Assembly (NCBI GenBank): GCA_013359265.1
Contig: JABWCD010000004.1
Span: 1 to 64,000, forward strand
Direction of reading: 5' to 3'
DNA: 64,000 bases
Source of the DNA: Candidatus Hydrogenedentota bacterium
GTDB taxonomy: Bacteria; Hydrogenedentota; Hydrogenedentia; Hydrogenedentales; SLHB01
Under the pieces are notes generated by a model. That model saw nothing but the letters and a program-made list of their open reading frames with translations, did not search any database and was not told the DNA's origin. Position 1 is the first letter of the stretch. The number at the start of each line of letters is the position of its first letter. Shown piece after piece: positions 18,926 through 27,397 of the stretch. Both the position numbers and the translations under genes were made by a program.

Positions 18926-19722
18926 GCGCGGAAGCGACATCGCCTCCCTACGAATTCAGCATGGGCGGCGTCAAGTGTTCGACGCACACGATCCCGCAGT
19001 TACTTGCGGAGATTCAATCCTTGCTGGCGCACCGCTACGATCAGCCGCGATCCATTCTCTGCGTGAATGCGCATATCTACAACGTGGCGTGCAACGACGC
19101 CACGTTGCGCGATTCGCTAAACAATGCGCGCATCGTCACCGCGGACGGGATGTCGATTGTGTGGTTCTCGCGCCTGTGGAACGCATTTGTTCCCGAGCGC
19201 TGCAACATGACCGAGGCGTTTCGCGCGTTTCTGCAATGCACAACGATGCGCCCAAGCACGGCCGTCCTCATTGGTCTTACACAGGCCGAAGCGGAGCATG
19301 CGGCACAACGCATCAACGCCGCGTCGAAACACTGCACCGTGATAAAGTCATATTCGGGGTTCCTCGCTGAAGCGGAGTACGCCGCGCTGTTCCATTCCCT
19401 CGGCAAGGTTGACTTCATTTTCGTGGGCATGAGCACGCCGCGCACCGAACGAACGTGCGAACTTGCGCGCCGCTGCTGCCCGGACGCCATCGTGTGGGGG
19501 ATAGGCGCGGGTACCATTCGTATCTACGCCGGCACGATGAAGGAAGCGTCTCCATTCTTCCGCCGGCACGGCCTCCAATGGCTGCACCGGCTGATGAACG
19601 AACCCTCGAAACTTTGGCGCCGGTACCTCATCGGTAACCCGCTCTTCCTTTACCGCGCCATTAAGTACAGTATGTTTGCGCGCCGCCGCAGCGTCACCGC
19701 GCCACCCGCCTTCCGCAGTTAG
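18922..19722 (+). CDS. WecG/TagA/CpsF-family glycosyltransferase
   Basis: This 266-residue member of glycosyltransferase family 26 adds a sugar, often N-acetylmannosaminuronate or N-acetylmannosamine, to a lipid-linked acceptor. It contains the family's [12 protein letters not shown] segment with the conserved aspartate, then [22 protein letters not shown] and the C-terminal [20 protein letters not shown] block, all in the usual order. The family is typically 240-270 residues. The start is a GTG overlapping the stop of the previous gene by 4 bases. It is the last gene of the continuous run before a 131-base gap. Confidence 0.88.
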   Translation: MSAEATSPPYEFSMGGVKCSTHTIPQLLAEIQSLLAHRYDQPRSILCVNAHIYNVACNDATLRDSLNNARIVTADGMSIVWFSRLWNAFVPERCNMTEAFRAFLQCTTMRPSTAVLIGLTQAEAEHAAQRINAASKHCTVIKSYSGFLAEAEYAALFHSLGKVDFIFVGMSTPRTERTCELARRCCPDAIVWGIGAGTIRIYAGTMKEASPFFRRHGLQWLHRLMNEPSKLWRRYLIGNPLFLYRAIKYSMFARRRSVTAPPAFRS

Positions 19723-19853
19723 CGCGAGCCGTTTTTCGTTCGATGGCGTCCGGCCGCGTCCGACCGAGGCCCGCCCATTTTTCCGCCGATTGGGGTACAA
19801 TGAAGGTGACGACAGCAACGTGGTGGTCACCTAACTGGGGGGAGGGTGCGGTC

Positions 19854-20867
19854 ATGAGTACGCGATTGCACGACAAACACGTTCTGGTCCTCGGCGGGCT
19901 GGGATTCATCGGCAGTAACCTGGCTTTGCGTTGCGTCGAAGAAGGCGCGCACGTCACCGTGTACGATTCGCTTATGGACCACGGCGGCGGCAACATTGCC
20001 AATCTCGATGGCCATCCTGGAATCCGGGTCATTATCAATGACATTCGCGATACAAATCTGATTGCCCGCGCCATTCGCGATCAGGACGTTATCTTCAACT
20101 GCGCGGGCCACACCTCGCACGCCTACTCGATGCGCGACCCCTATCTCGACATTCAGATCAACTGCGTGGGTACCATGAATGTGTTGGAGTCCGTCCGGCG
20201 CGACAATCTGAAGGCCCGCGTGGTCTATGTGGGTACCAGCACGCAGTGCGGCCCACGCGTGCACGAGGTGATGGACGAACGCCACCCCGAGTTTCCGCTC
20301 GACATCTACAGCGCGAACAAGAGTGTGGCGGAGAAATACCACCTTATCTACCACCGCGCCCACGGCCTCCGGACGTCCGTAGTCCGGCTTGCGAACATAT
20401 TCGGGCCGCGCGCGAATATCCGCAGCAGCGACGGCGGCGTGATCAATTTCTTTATTGGGTTGGCGCTTCAGGGCAAGGAATTGACCATCTACGGCGAGGG
20501 CACGCAGCGGCGTAATGTGCTGTATGTCGACGATTGCATCGACGCCCTGATCGAGGTGGCGCTCCAACCGAAGACCGAAGGCGAAGTCTTGTTTGCCGCA
20601 GGCGACGTGGAACACAGCATTTCCGATTTTGCCGACATGGTGGTCGATGTCATCGGAAACGGCAGCGTGAAACACGTGCCGTGGCCGAAAGACTGGGCGC
20701 AGATGGACGTAGGCGACGTGTCCATCTCGAACGCAAAACTGCGGCGATTTATAACATGGTCGCCTTCCATCAACCTGCGCGAGGACCTGGCGAAGACCCG
20801 CGACTTCTTCGAGTCGCGCCTGCAAACCTATCTCGGAGGAAATGTTAAAGGCGTGCTCGCGCGGTGA
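19854..20867 (+). CDS. NAD-dependent epimerase/dehydratase (extended SDR)
   Basis: This 337-residue sugar-nucleotide epimerase or dehydratase begins [19 protein letters not shown] with the GxxGxxG NAD-binding motif and keeps the catalytic Y-x-x-x-K as YSANK. The segment [15 protein letters not shown] and the [10 protein letters not shown] element are typical of UDP-glucose-4-epimerase-like enzymes. I chose ATG 19854 because a GGGGGGAGGG ribosome binding site lies just upstream; in-frame ATGs further upstream lack one. It may have its own promoter: TACAAT lies at 19796-19801, though without a good -35. It closes the polysaccharide locus. Confidence 0.85.
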   Translation: MSTRLHDKHVLVLGGLGFIGSNLALRCVEEGAHVTVYDSLMDHGGGNIANLDGHPGIRVIINDIRDTNLIARAIRDQDVIFNCAGHTSHAYSMRDPYLDIQINCVGTMNVLESVRRDNLKARVVYVGTSTQCGPRVHEVMDERHPEFPLDIYSANKSVAEKYHLIYHRAHGLRTSVVRLANIFGPRANIRSSDGGVINFFIGLALQGKELTIYGEGTQRRNVLYVDDCIDALIEVALQPKTEGEVLFAAGDVEHSISDFADMVVDVIGNGSVKHVPWPKDWAQMDVGDVSISNAKLRRFITWSPSINLREDLAKTRDFFESRLQTYLGGNVKGVLAR

Positions 20868-20946
20868 GCGGCGGTGCGATATATTTCGTCTATCTATTGT
20901 GCCGAAGCGTGCAGCCGGTGGTCTTCGTCCGTGTTTGACGGGTGAT

Positions 20947-22728
20947 TCAGGGGGACGTTACTTGCTCCCCAAACGACGCATCCGTTAACGCTTTCAATCG
21001 TCGCTCCATCTCTCGTAAGGGCATTAAATCGCCTTTGCGGGCGGCACACTCGATCCCTGCCTTGTACGCGCCGCGCGCGTCCGACGTGCGGTTCAGAAAC
21101 TCGAAACACTTTCCAAGATTCAGGTATGCGACTGAATAGTCCTTCTGCACTTGCGTCGCGCGCTCGAGGTGCGGTACTGCGTTCTCATAGTCGTCCAACT
21201 GGATATAGGCCATGCCCGTGCCAAACGTTGCGAGCGGATCGTCGGGATCGAACTCGAGCACTTCCTTGAACATGGCGATTCGTTCAAGCGCCTCGCGCCG
21301 GATGCGTTGACGTTCCGACGCCGCGATTTCCTCGGCCTCGCGCGCGTTCCGCGCGTGTCTCATTTGAAGCACCGCCGCTTTCGCCTTTTCGTCCTCGGCT
21401 TCGGGAATCATTCCCTTGGCGACATAGAACACGGAGAGGTTCGTATGCGCCATGACCGAATCGGGATTCAGGCGCGCGAGAATCCGCATGTAGCGGATCG
21501 CTTCGTCCACGCGATGGTGCCGGTTGAGGATCACGCCGAGCGCCTCGTACGCATCCTCGAACGCGGGGGAGAGGAGCACCGCCTCACGCAGCAGAGCGAT
21601 GGCCGAATCGTCCTCGTCATGCGCGTCACGTTCGAAGCGCTGCAAGGCGTCCTCGTACGCGGCGCGCGCGCGTTCCTCCCGAGTTGGCGCCGCGTAGAAG
21701 GGCAGCACGACGACGCGAGCCGTGAACGGCTTTCCGTCTTGCGCGTGCAGTTCTATCACTGAACCGGGCGCGCGGCGGTCGCGGTCCAGATAAGCCAGCG
21801 CGATCGTCCTTTCGAGAGTGGGGGAGTGGGCGGCACTTTTCAGCACGCCAATCCCGGATCCCCCAAAATAGAATGTCGAATCGAAGGGAGGAAACTCGCC
21901 CGCCTCGAGTTCGAGCCCGACCAACGCCATCTTCACTGAACTGTAGGCGCGCAGTTTCGCGATGACCTCTTGGCCGAGGTAGCATCCTTTCTCATAACTG
22001 ACCGCCTCGCGCTCGAGCGTTGTCTCGGGCAGGCGGTTCGAGGTATCCATGTCGATTCCGAACCGTGGAATGCCCGCCTCGATGCGCAGTACCTCGCGTG
22101 CGTCATCGTCAACTTCGCAAACGCCGAATGGTCTTCCTGCTTCCAGCAGTCTATCGAGCAACGGACGCGCCTCGCCGAGTTGCGTGACGAAGAGATAGCC
22201 ATCCTCACCGGTCTCGGAGATTCGGAACGCGAGCACCTGGAACCCGCACAATTCGATGGGATGGCACCCATACTTCTCTGCAGGCAGCAACTCGGAGGCG
22301 GTGGCCTTATCGGTGTCCAGCAAGGTTGACAAGAAGTACACCACGCGTGGACCCTGCACGAGTACCTGCTCGACTTCGTCCCCCGCGTCCGCCATGCGGA
22401 CATCTTCGATGAACAGATGCGAATCGAGCTGGTCAATCAGGCGCGGGGCTTGCTGCTTCTCCACGACCAGCCAGTACTCGTCGTCCCAGCGATGCAAGGT
22501 GAAATGCGCCTGCAAGCGTCCCTTGCGATCTAGGATTGTGTTCGCGTGCCCCAGCCCGGACTGCAGCGCCGCGACGTCATTCGACGTCTGTGACTGGAGC
22601 CATGTCGCGACATCCTTCCCCTCAAAACGAATTAACGTGTGCGTGTCGCGCACCCATACGCCAATCCCGTGCCGGACGGAATAAACGCCCGCCTTGACAT
22701 TTTCGTCTATCGAATCGGGAGTCATCAT
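20947..22728 (-). CDS. YgfZ/GcvT-like folate-binding protein fused to TPR repeats
   Basis: This 593-residue protein joins two parts. Residues about 15-335 are a YgfZ-type tetrahydrofolate-binding domain with the family signature K-G-C-Y-x-G-Q-E at 247-254 (Cys249). YgfZ proteins support the repair or assembly of Fe-S enzymes, among them MiaB. Residues about 345-590 are tetratricopeptide repeats, seen as the alternating pattern around AYEALGVILNRHHRVDEAIRYM and SVAYLNLGKCFEFLNRTSDA. Such a fusion is unusual, since YgfZ itself is about 325 residues. It lies 48 bases downstream of miaB on the same strand, which matches the known functional link. GcvT aminomethyltransferase is an alternative, but the KGCYxGQE motif argues for YgfZ. 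Confidence 0.83.
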   Translation of the reverse strand: MMTPDSIDENVKAGVYSVRHGIGVWVRDTHTLIRFEGKDVATWLQSQTSNDVAALQSGLGHANTILDRKGRLQAHFTLHRWDDEYWLVVEKQQAPRLIDQLDSHLFIEDVRMADAGDEVEQVLVQGPRVVYFLSTLLDTDKATASELLPAEKYGCHPIELCGFQVLAFRISETGEDGYLFVTQLGEARPLLDRLLEAGRPFGVCEVDDDAREVLRIEAGIPRFGIDMDTSNRLPETTLEREAVSYEKGCYLGQEVIAKLRAYSSVKMALVGLELEAGEFPPFDSTFYFGGSGIGVLKSAAHSPTLERTIALAYLDRDRRAPGSVIELHAQDGKPFTARVVVLPFYAAPTREERARAAYEDALQRFERDAHDEDDSAIALLREAVLLSPAFEDAYEALGVILNRHHRVDEAIRYMRILARLNPDSVMAHTNLSVFYVAKGMIPEAEDEKAKAAVLQMRHARNAREAEEIAASERQRIRREALERIAMFKEVLEFDPDDPLATFGTGMAYIQLDDYENAVPHLERATQVQKDYSVAYLNLGKCFEFLNRTSDARGAYKAGIECAARKGDLMPLREMERRLKALTDASFGEQVTSP

Positions 22729-22776
22729 CTACTTGCGGCGACGGCCGGTTTGAAGTGCGGCAATCCGCGCGCGCGT

Positions 22777-24120
22777 TTATGCCATCGCCTCGGCCAATGA
22801 CTGCGCATCCAGCCAGTGCTGTTTGTAGTCAGAAATGCGCACCGACACCAGATCGCCGATATCTGCGTCGCAGTCGTGTACCGTCACGGGGCGAAAACCG
22901 TCCGTTCGCCCGTTCATAGCGCCGCGATGACGCGGGTTTGCCGCGTCGATGAGCACGTCCTGTTCCGTACCGACATAGGCCGCCATGCGGGCATCGGTGA
23001 TTTGCCCTTGCAGCGCGATGACGCGTGCCAGCCGGTCTTCCTTCACTTCGCGCGGGACATCGTCCACCCATTTCTCTGCTTTCGTGCCGGGTCGCGGCGA
23101 ATACTTGAACGGAAATATCTGGCTGAACTGCACCTCCTCCAGGACGCGCAGTGTCTCCTCGAATTCCGTGTCCGTTTCCGACGAGAAACCCACGATCAGG
23201 TCCGTCGTCAGTTCGATCTTGGGATTGATCGAGCGCATGTACCGAACCTTATCGAGGTACTGCGCGATTGTATGGTTCCGGTTCATTGCTTCGAGCACGC
23301 GATCACTGCCCGCCTGAAACGGCAGATGCAGGTGGTTGCAGATAGTCTTCCGTTCGGCCATCAAGTCCGAGAGCCGGTTGTTCCAATCGTTCGGGTGCGG
23401 CGATGTGAACCGGACGCGCTTCAATCCTTCCACCCGGGACACCATATCCAACAATTCATAGAAGCCCACGCCGTGGGCGCGATACGAATTCACGTTCTGG
23501 CCCAAGAGCCAGATTTCCTTGGCGCCCCGGTTTACGAGGTCGCGCACTTCGCGCAGTATGTTGTCCGCCTCGCGGCTAACTTCGCGCCCGCGCGTATACG
23601 GCACCACGCAGAACGTGCAGAAATTGTCGCAACCCTTGGTAATCGAGACATATGCCTTGCACCCGTCGACGTGCCCCGCCTCGACCCATTCCTCGGGCAC
23701 AAAATTCTGTACCCGGTTCGCGGCGCGGGGGAGCCACTTGGTCATCAGCACGCGCTCGCCCCGGCGGACCTGCGCGATCATCTCCGGCAAGCGGAAGTAG
23801 TTGTCCGGCCCGAACACTATGTCCACGCAGCGCTCACGCTCAAGAATTCTTTCGCCCTCCTGTTGCGCCACGCATCCGCCGACGCCAATGATGACATCTC
23901 TACCATTTCGCTTCAGTCGGCGCAGCCGCCCGAGCAGACTGTATACCTTGTTCTCGGGGTTCTGGCGCACGGAACAGGTGTTGAGGATCACGAGCGAGGC
24001 TTCGTCTACCTCCTCGGTCAGGGAGTACCCGCTACGCGCCAGCACCTCGACCATGCGGTGCGAGTCGTGCTCGTTCATCTGGCAGCCAAAAGTCTGTATG
24101 TATGCCTTCGGAGTCGTCAT
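22777..24120 (-). CDS. miaB: tRNA-2-methylthio-N6-dimethylallyladenosine synthase MiaB
   Basis: This 447-residue radical-SAM methylthiotransferase adds a methylthio group to i6A37 in tRNAs that read codons starting with U. It has the three parts of the family in order: the N-terminal domain with the auxiliary cluster cysteines (QTFGCQMN, NTCSVR, GGCVAQ), the radical-SAM domain with the C-x3-C-x2-C motif in GCDNFCTFCVVPYTRG, and a C-terminal TRAM domain (VRISDYKQHWLDAQ). The size is right for MiaB rather than RimO. The protein begins directly with the first cluster domain, as MiaB does. The YgfZ-TPR gene follows in the same transcript. Confidence 0.95.
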   Translation of the reverse strand: MTTPKAYIQTFGCQMNEHDSHRMVEVLARSGYSLTEEVDEASLVILNTCSVRQNPENKVYSLLGRLRRLKRNGRDVIIGVGGCVAQQEGERILERERCVDIVFGPDNYFRLPEMIAQVRRGERVLMTKWLPRAANRVQNFVPEEWVEAGHVDGCKAYVSITKGCDNFCTFCVVPYTRGREVSREADNILREVRDLVNRGAKEIWLLGQNVNSYRAHGVGFYELLDMVSRVEGLKRVRFTSPHPNDWNNRLSDLMAERKTICNHLHLPFQAGSDRVLEAMNRNHTIAQYLDKVRYMRSINPKIELTTDLIVGFSSETDTEFEETLRVLEEVQFSQIFPFKYSPRPGTKAEKWVDDVPREVKEDRLARVIALQGQITDARMAAYVGTEQDVLIDAANPRHRGAMNGRTDGFRPVTVHDCDADIGDLVSVRISDYKQHWLDAQSLAEAMA

Positions 24121-24390
24121 ATTCCCAGTCTACGGTTTGCGCCACACGACCGAGTAGCGCCACAACGGGTGCCTGCGAACCTGTGCGCCCCGGGATAACA
24201 CGGGCGACGGTATCCCGAATTTCCTTCAAAGACAATAGTTTATCATGTTTCCGGTGTGCGTCCCATGCCGCCCGCGCGGCTCGGTCAACGTTAGACGGTG
24301 GAATCGCACTGTCATCCAGATTGGCGCTCGCGTTCGTCGAAATGCCCGGTATCGGAGTATATAGGGAGGACGTTCGAGCGGGAGAGCCCA

Positions 24391-24975
24391 TTGCCTGCAG
24401 ATCCGACAGATACGGCCCTGATGATCGCCGTTCGCGACCGGGGAGACGCGACCGCGTTCGAAACGCTTGCTTTTCGGTGGGATCAGCGCCTGGTGAAGTA
24501 TCTGACAAAACTGACCGGCGACGTACAGGTAGCGTGCGATCTACGTCAGGAGACGCTGATCCGCGTTTGGCGCAGTGCATCGACTTATGATGATTCGTAC
24601 GCGTTCGCAACGTGGGTTACCCGAATCGCGACGAATCTTGCACGGACTCACGTAGCCCGCCGCCAAATCCTGAACAGCCGGATTGCGACGCTGGATGGCG
24701 CCGCGGGATTGCACTTTAGCGGGGAATCCAGCGCGCTAAACCGCGCCATCGAAAGCGAACAATCAATAACACTTCGTGAAACGCTCGACACCCTTCCAGC
24801 CCCCGAAAAGGAACTGTTGCTTATGAGGTTCCAGCTTGGGCTGACTTATGGCGAAATCGCACTCGTAACCGCAACCCCGGAGTCCACGGTGAAGTCGCGG
24901 ATGTCCGCACTCCTCCGGAGACTACGGAAACAAATGGAAGAATCCGGACTTACTAGGAGCTGCATAAAGCTATGA
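24391..24975 (+). CDS. ECF-type RNA polymerase sigma factor
   Basis: This 194-residue sigma-70 family factor has the two-domain ECF layout. Region 2 spans about residues 25-95 with DVQVACDLRQETLIRVWR and YAFATWVTRIATNLAR, and region 4 about residues 130-185 with LTYGEIALVTATPESTVKSRM as the helix-turn-helix. I chose the TTG at 24391 because GGGAGAG lies just upstream and because residues before it do not resemble the family; an ATG at 24421 is the alternative. The stop overlaps the start of the next gene by 4 bases (ATGA), so that gene is probably its partner. It is divergent from miaB. Confidence 0.87.
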   Translation: MPADPTDTALMIAVRDRGDATAFETLAFRWDQRLVKYLTKLTGDVQVACDLRQETLIRVWRSASTYDDSYAFATWVTRIATNLARTHVARRQILNSRIATLDGAAGLHFSGESSALNRAIESEQSITLRETLDTLPAPEKELLLMRFQLGLTYGEIALVTATPESTVKSRMSALLRRLRKQMEESGLTRSCIKL

Positions 24976-25517
24976 CAAAGCATGGTTTGGACAATGATCT
25001 CTCGTCCGCGAGCCCCCCACCGGAAGCCGAGGAAGGTCTCGATAATGTCGTTACCCAGGTGCGGGCCTGGTCGAATGAAGACGTTTCCGCCCCTAGACTA
25101 GATGCGCCCTTCCTGAGATCCGTCGCATCAAGCCAGCCAAGTTCCAAGCGTAGGGAACGTTTTTCATCGACCGCCGAGCGAATCGGCTGGCTGTGCGTGG
25201 CTGCATCCCTCCTTCTGCTTAGCCTCTCCGTGGCCGGCGTTCGGCTCGAGTGGGGCGACGCGTCGATTGAGTTCGGCTCAACGGGTGGCGAGCTTAGTCC
25301 TCGCGAGCTGAGCGCGAAGATCGCGGAGATCGAGGGCCATTTCATTTTAGAGCAATCAGCAAAGAGCCGCGAGATTGGACAGTTGGCGGATACCGTGTCG
25401 GCGCTCGAAACTGAACTCCGTGAGACAGCGTTGAATCTCGTCCAATCGCAACAGGCTGAATCGGCGACAAGATATCACGACATAGTCAGTTTAATACATT
25501 TGACATCATCGCGATAA
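24972..25517 (+). CDS. Single-pass membrane protein, probable anti-sigma factor
   Basis: This 181-residue protein has a cytoplasmic N-terminal part of about 75 residues, one strong transmembrane segment (IGWLCVAASLLLLSLSVAG) and an outer part that looks like a coiled coil, rich in Glu, Gln and Ser. I recognise no family and no zinc-binding H-x3-C-x2-C anti-sigma motif. The placement directly after an ECF sigma gene with an ATGA overlap and the one-helix topology make a membrane-bound anti-sigma factor the best guess. That role is inferred from position and topology only. Confidence 0.6.
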   Translation: MTKHGLDNDLSSASPPPEAEEGLDNVVTQVRAWSNEDVSAPRLDAPFLRSVASSQPSSKRRERFSSTAERIGWLCVAASLLLLSLSVAGVRLEWGDASIEFGSTGGELSPRELSAKIAEIEGHFILEQSAKSREIGQLADTVSALETELRETALNLVQSQQAESATRYHDIVSLIHLTSSR

Positions 25518-25541
25518 TCGCACGGGCGAATTCCTGAACGA

Positions 25542-25570
25542 GGAAACACGGGTTTCCGCTTAGTGTCCTA
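25542..25570 (+). promoter_or_regulatory. Possible ECF-type promoter
   Basis: GGAAAC at 25542-25547 and GTCCTA at 25565-25570 are 17 bases apart, which resembles the GGAAC / GTC pattern of ECF sigma promoters. It would drive the secreted-protein gene at 25644. The GGAAAC is also one arm of a short inverted repeat with GTTTCC at 25552-25557, so it may be a hairpin instead. Confidence 0.25.
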
Positions 25571-25643
25571 GTGGAAGTTTAGCGTTCTATCGGTGTTCCT
25601 ACAAATCACTTTTGCGAGTTACTTCTTAAGGAGGCGTCTAATC

Positions 25644-26567
25644 ATGCATAGACAAGCGTTTCAGAATCCTGGTCAAACAGCGAGACAAGTAGTCGCATTC
25701 TTGATCCGATCAATTTTACTTATGAGCGTCATTTTAAAAGCACATGCCCAGGAGGAAACAGCATCAACGCGACAACCTGATATTTTTGCCAAGATCATCG
25801 AGGAGAGCCTCTCGGACGCTGGACTTGGAGAGTGGATCGCGGGTCCTGCCGGACTCCGCGCGGCCCTCGGAACTGGGATTCGAGGCGAGTATTTGCCCAC
25901 TGTGGGGGTGCTCATGCACGTGCCTGTTTCATTTCCGATATTCGAACCTGAGCCCCAAACCGAGTCCGTAGAGCCTCCCGCGCCTCCTTCCGACCTCTGG
26001 GAAAAGTACTCGAAGGCCGACGGTGGCGCTCACGGTCTCCCTCTAGACGCCGACGCGGTGCGCCGAGAGATTTGGACGGCTCGGACCGAAAACGGCGGGC
26101 CGAAATCCGGGGTGACCGACAGTGTCGTTGAAAAAACAATACGTATGGATGAACTTGATCGTAAACGTCGCGTAGCGATTTCGTCGACGGGACTCTCGGG
26201 GCCGGCAGAAGATATTTCTTTTGACATCACGCTTCCGGCTGGTTCGGTTCCGGCCTATGACTCGGAGCGTGTAGCCAAGTTCAACGACGCGCTCCTTGAC
26301 GCGGTCGCGAAGTATGGACACCGATTGACGTGCATCGGCGACAGCGAGCGGCTATTGATTGTTGTCGAGGGTCCGTCCCCCAATGTTCGTCGGCGCAGCC
26401 TTACCTTCTCGAGCGGCGGCGCGGAACCGTTCACGCTCGCGCTCCCGAGGCTCGCCGGACTCGATGCGCCGAAGGAGCGCAAGTTGCTCATCGTTCCCAG
26501 ATCGGCCATCGCAGCTTCGACGGATCGCGCAACCCTGTCGCCCCAGGTTTCCGAAACTCGCTATTAG
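25644..26567 (+). CDS. Secreted protein of unknown function
   Basis: This 307-residue protein has an N-terminal signal peptide: a basic start, the hydrophobic stretch VVAFLIRSILLMSVIL and an AHAQ cleavage site near residue 35. The mature part is polar with Pro/Glu-rich stretches and no motif I recognise, no further membrane segment and no PEP-CTERM tail. ATG 25644 has a perfect AAGGAGG at 25628-25634; an ATG 51 bases upstream has none. It follows the sigma and putative anti-sigma genes and could be a target of that sigma factor. Confidence 0.7.
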   Translation: MHRQAFQNPGQTARQVVAFLIRSILLMSVILKAHAQEETASTRQPDIFAKIIEESLSDAGLGEWIAGPAGLRAALGTGIRGEYLPTVGVLMHVPVSFPIFEPEPQTESVEPPAPPSDLWEKYSKADGGAHGLPLDADAVRREIWTARTENGGPKSGVTDSVVEKTIRMDELDRKRRVAISSTGLSGPAEDISFDITLPAGSVPAYDSERVAKFNDALLDAVAKYGHRLTCIGDSERLLIVVEGPSPNVRRRSLTFSSGGAEPFTLALPRLAGLDAPKERKLLIVPRSAIAASTDRATLSPQVSETRY

Positions 26568-26619
26568 TCTTTCGTCCGGCCCGCAGTGCGCCCGCGGCTG
26601 CACACTGGCGCGATTGGAG

Positions 26620-26648
26620 TTGCGCCGCGCCAACGCCGTCATTATACT
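26620..26648 (+). promoter_or_regulatory. Sigma-70-type promoter of the arginine decarboxylase gene
   Basis: TTGCGC at 26620-26625 and TATACT at 26643-26648 are 17 bases apart. Transcription would begin near 26655, giving a leader of about 50 bases that contains the GGAGGA ribosome binding site of the gene at 26706. Confidence 0.5.
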
Positions 26649-26705
26649 ACGCGCCGATTTGCACCGGTGGGGGCGCAGTCGTTGTATGGCGGAGGACAGC
26701 TAGGA

Positions 26706-27308
26706 ATGGCGAAAGCCGACAAGGCCGTTGAATACGGGTCAAACAGCCTGCTTTACTCGAGCATGGTGCCGAAGCGGGCTTTTTTTGTGCGCGGCGTCGG
26801 CACGCACAAGGAGCATTTGGCGTCGTTCGAGAGTGCGCTGCGCGACGCGGGAATCGAGAAGTTCAATCTGGTCTATGTGTCCAGTATTTTCCCGCCCAAC
26901 TGCAAGATTATTCCGAAGAAGCAGGGACTCAAGTACCTGTCGCCGGGCCAGATCGTGTTCTGCGTCATGTCGCGGAGCGACACGTGCGAACCGAACCGGT
27001 TGATCTCGGCCGCGGTAGGGCTCGCCCAGCCGAAGAACGAGGCGCACTACGGCTACATTTCGGAACACCATGCGTACGGACAGAAAAGCGCAATCGCCGG
27101 TGAATATGCCGAAGACCTTGCGGCTACAATGCTTGCGACGACGTTGGGAATCGAGTTCGACCCGGACGCGGCCTGGGATGAGCGCAAACAGATTTATAAG
27201 GCCAGCGGCCATATCTTCAAAACCCGCAACATCTGCCAGAGCGCCGAAGGTCACAAGAACGGCCTCTGGACGACTGTCCTGACCGCCGTCGTTTTTGTTT
27301 TAGAGTGA
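26706..27308 (+). CDS. pdaD: Pyruvoyl-dependent arginine decarboxylase
   Basis: This 200-residue enzyme converts arginine to agmatine, either for polyamine synthesis or for acid resistance. The proenzyme cuts itself at a Ser-Ser bond and turns the second serine into a pyruvoyl group; here the site is [10 protein letters not shown] with Ser59-Ser60. It also keeps the stretch [13 protein letters not shown] and an active-site glutamate region EHHAYGQ. Length matches archaeal and chlamydial relatives (about 165-200). ATG 26706 has GGAGGA at 26692-26697. No agmatinase, agmatine deiminase or arginine/agmatine antiporter gene lies next to it, so its role here is open. Confidence 0.9.
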   Translation: MAKADKAVEYGSNSLLYSSMVPKRAFFVRGVGTHKEHLASFESALRDAGIEKFNLVYVSSIFPPNCKIIPKKQGLKYLSPGQIVFCVMSRSDTCEPNRLISAAVGLAQPKNEAHYGYISEHHAYGQKSAIAGEYAEDLAATMLATTLGIEFDPDAAWDERKQIYKASGHIFKTRNICQSAEGHKNGLWTTVLTAVVFVLE

Positions 27309-27397
27309 CACCAACAGGCAGTACGTCTACCGGGTCGGCTTCGATCGAATGACGCGATCCTGAATCCGTTCTGAATACACTCCACGAGGAGATCCTG

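Noticed and set aside
22816-24198. 460-codon + strand open frame opposite miaB
   Set aside because: Shadow of the miaB reading frame; miaB has all its motifs.
24032-24610. 192-codon minus-strand frame between miaB and the sigma factor
   Set aside because: It overlaps both real genes and would extend into miaB and the sigma gene; it has no ribosome binding site or family similarity.
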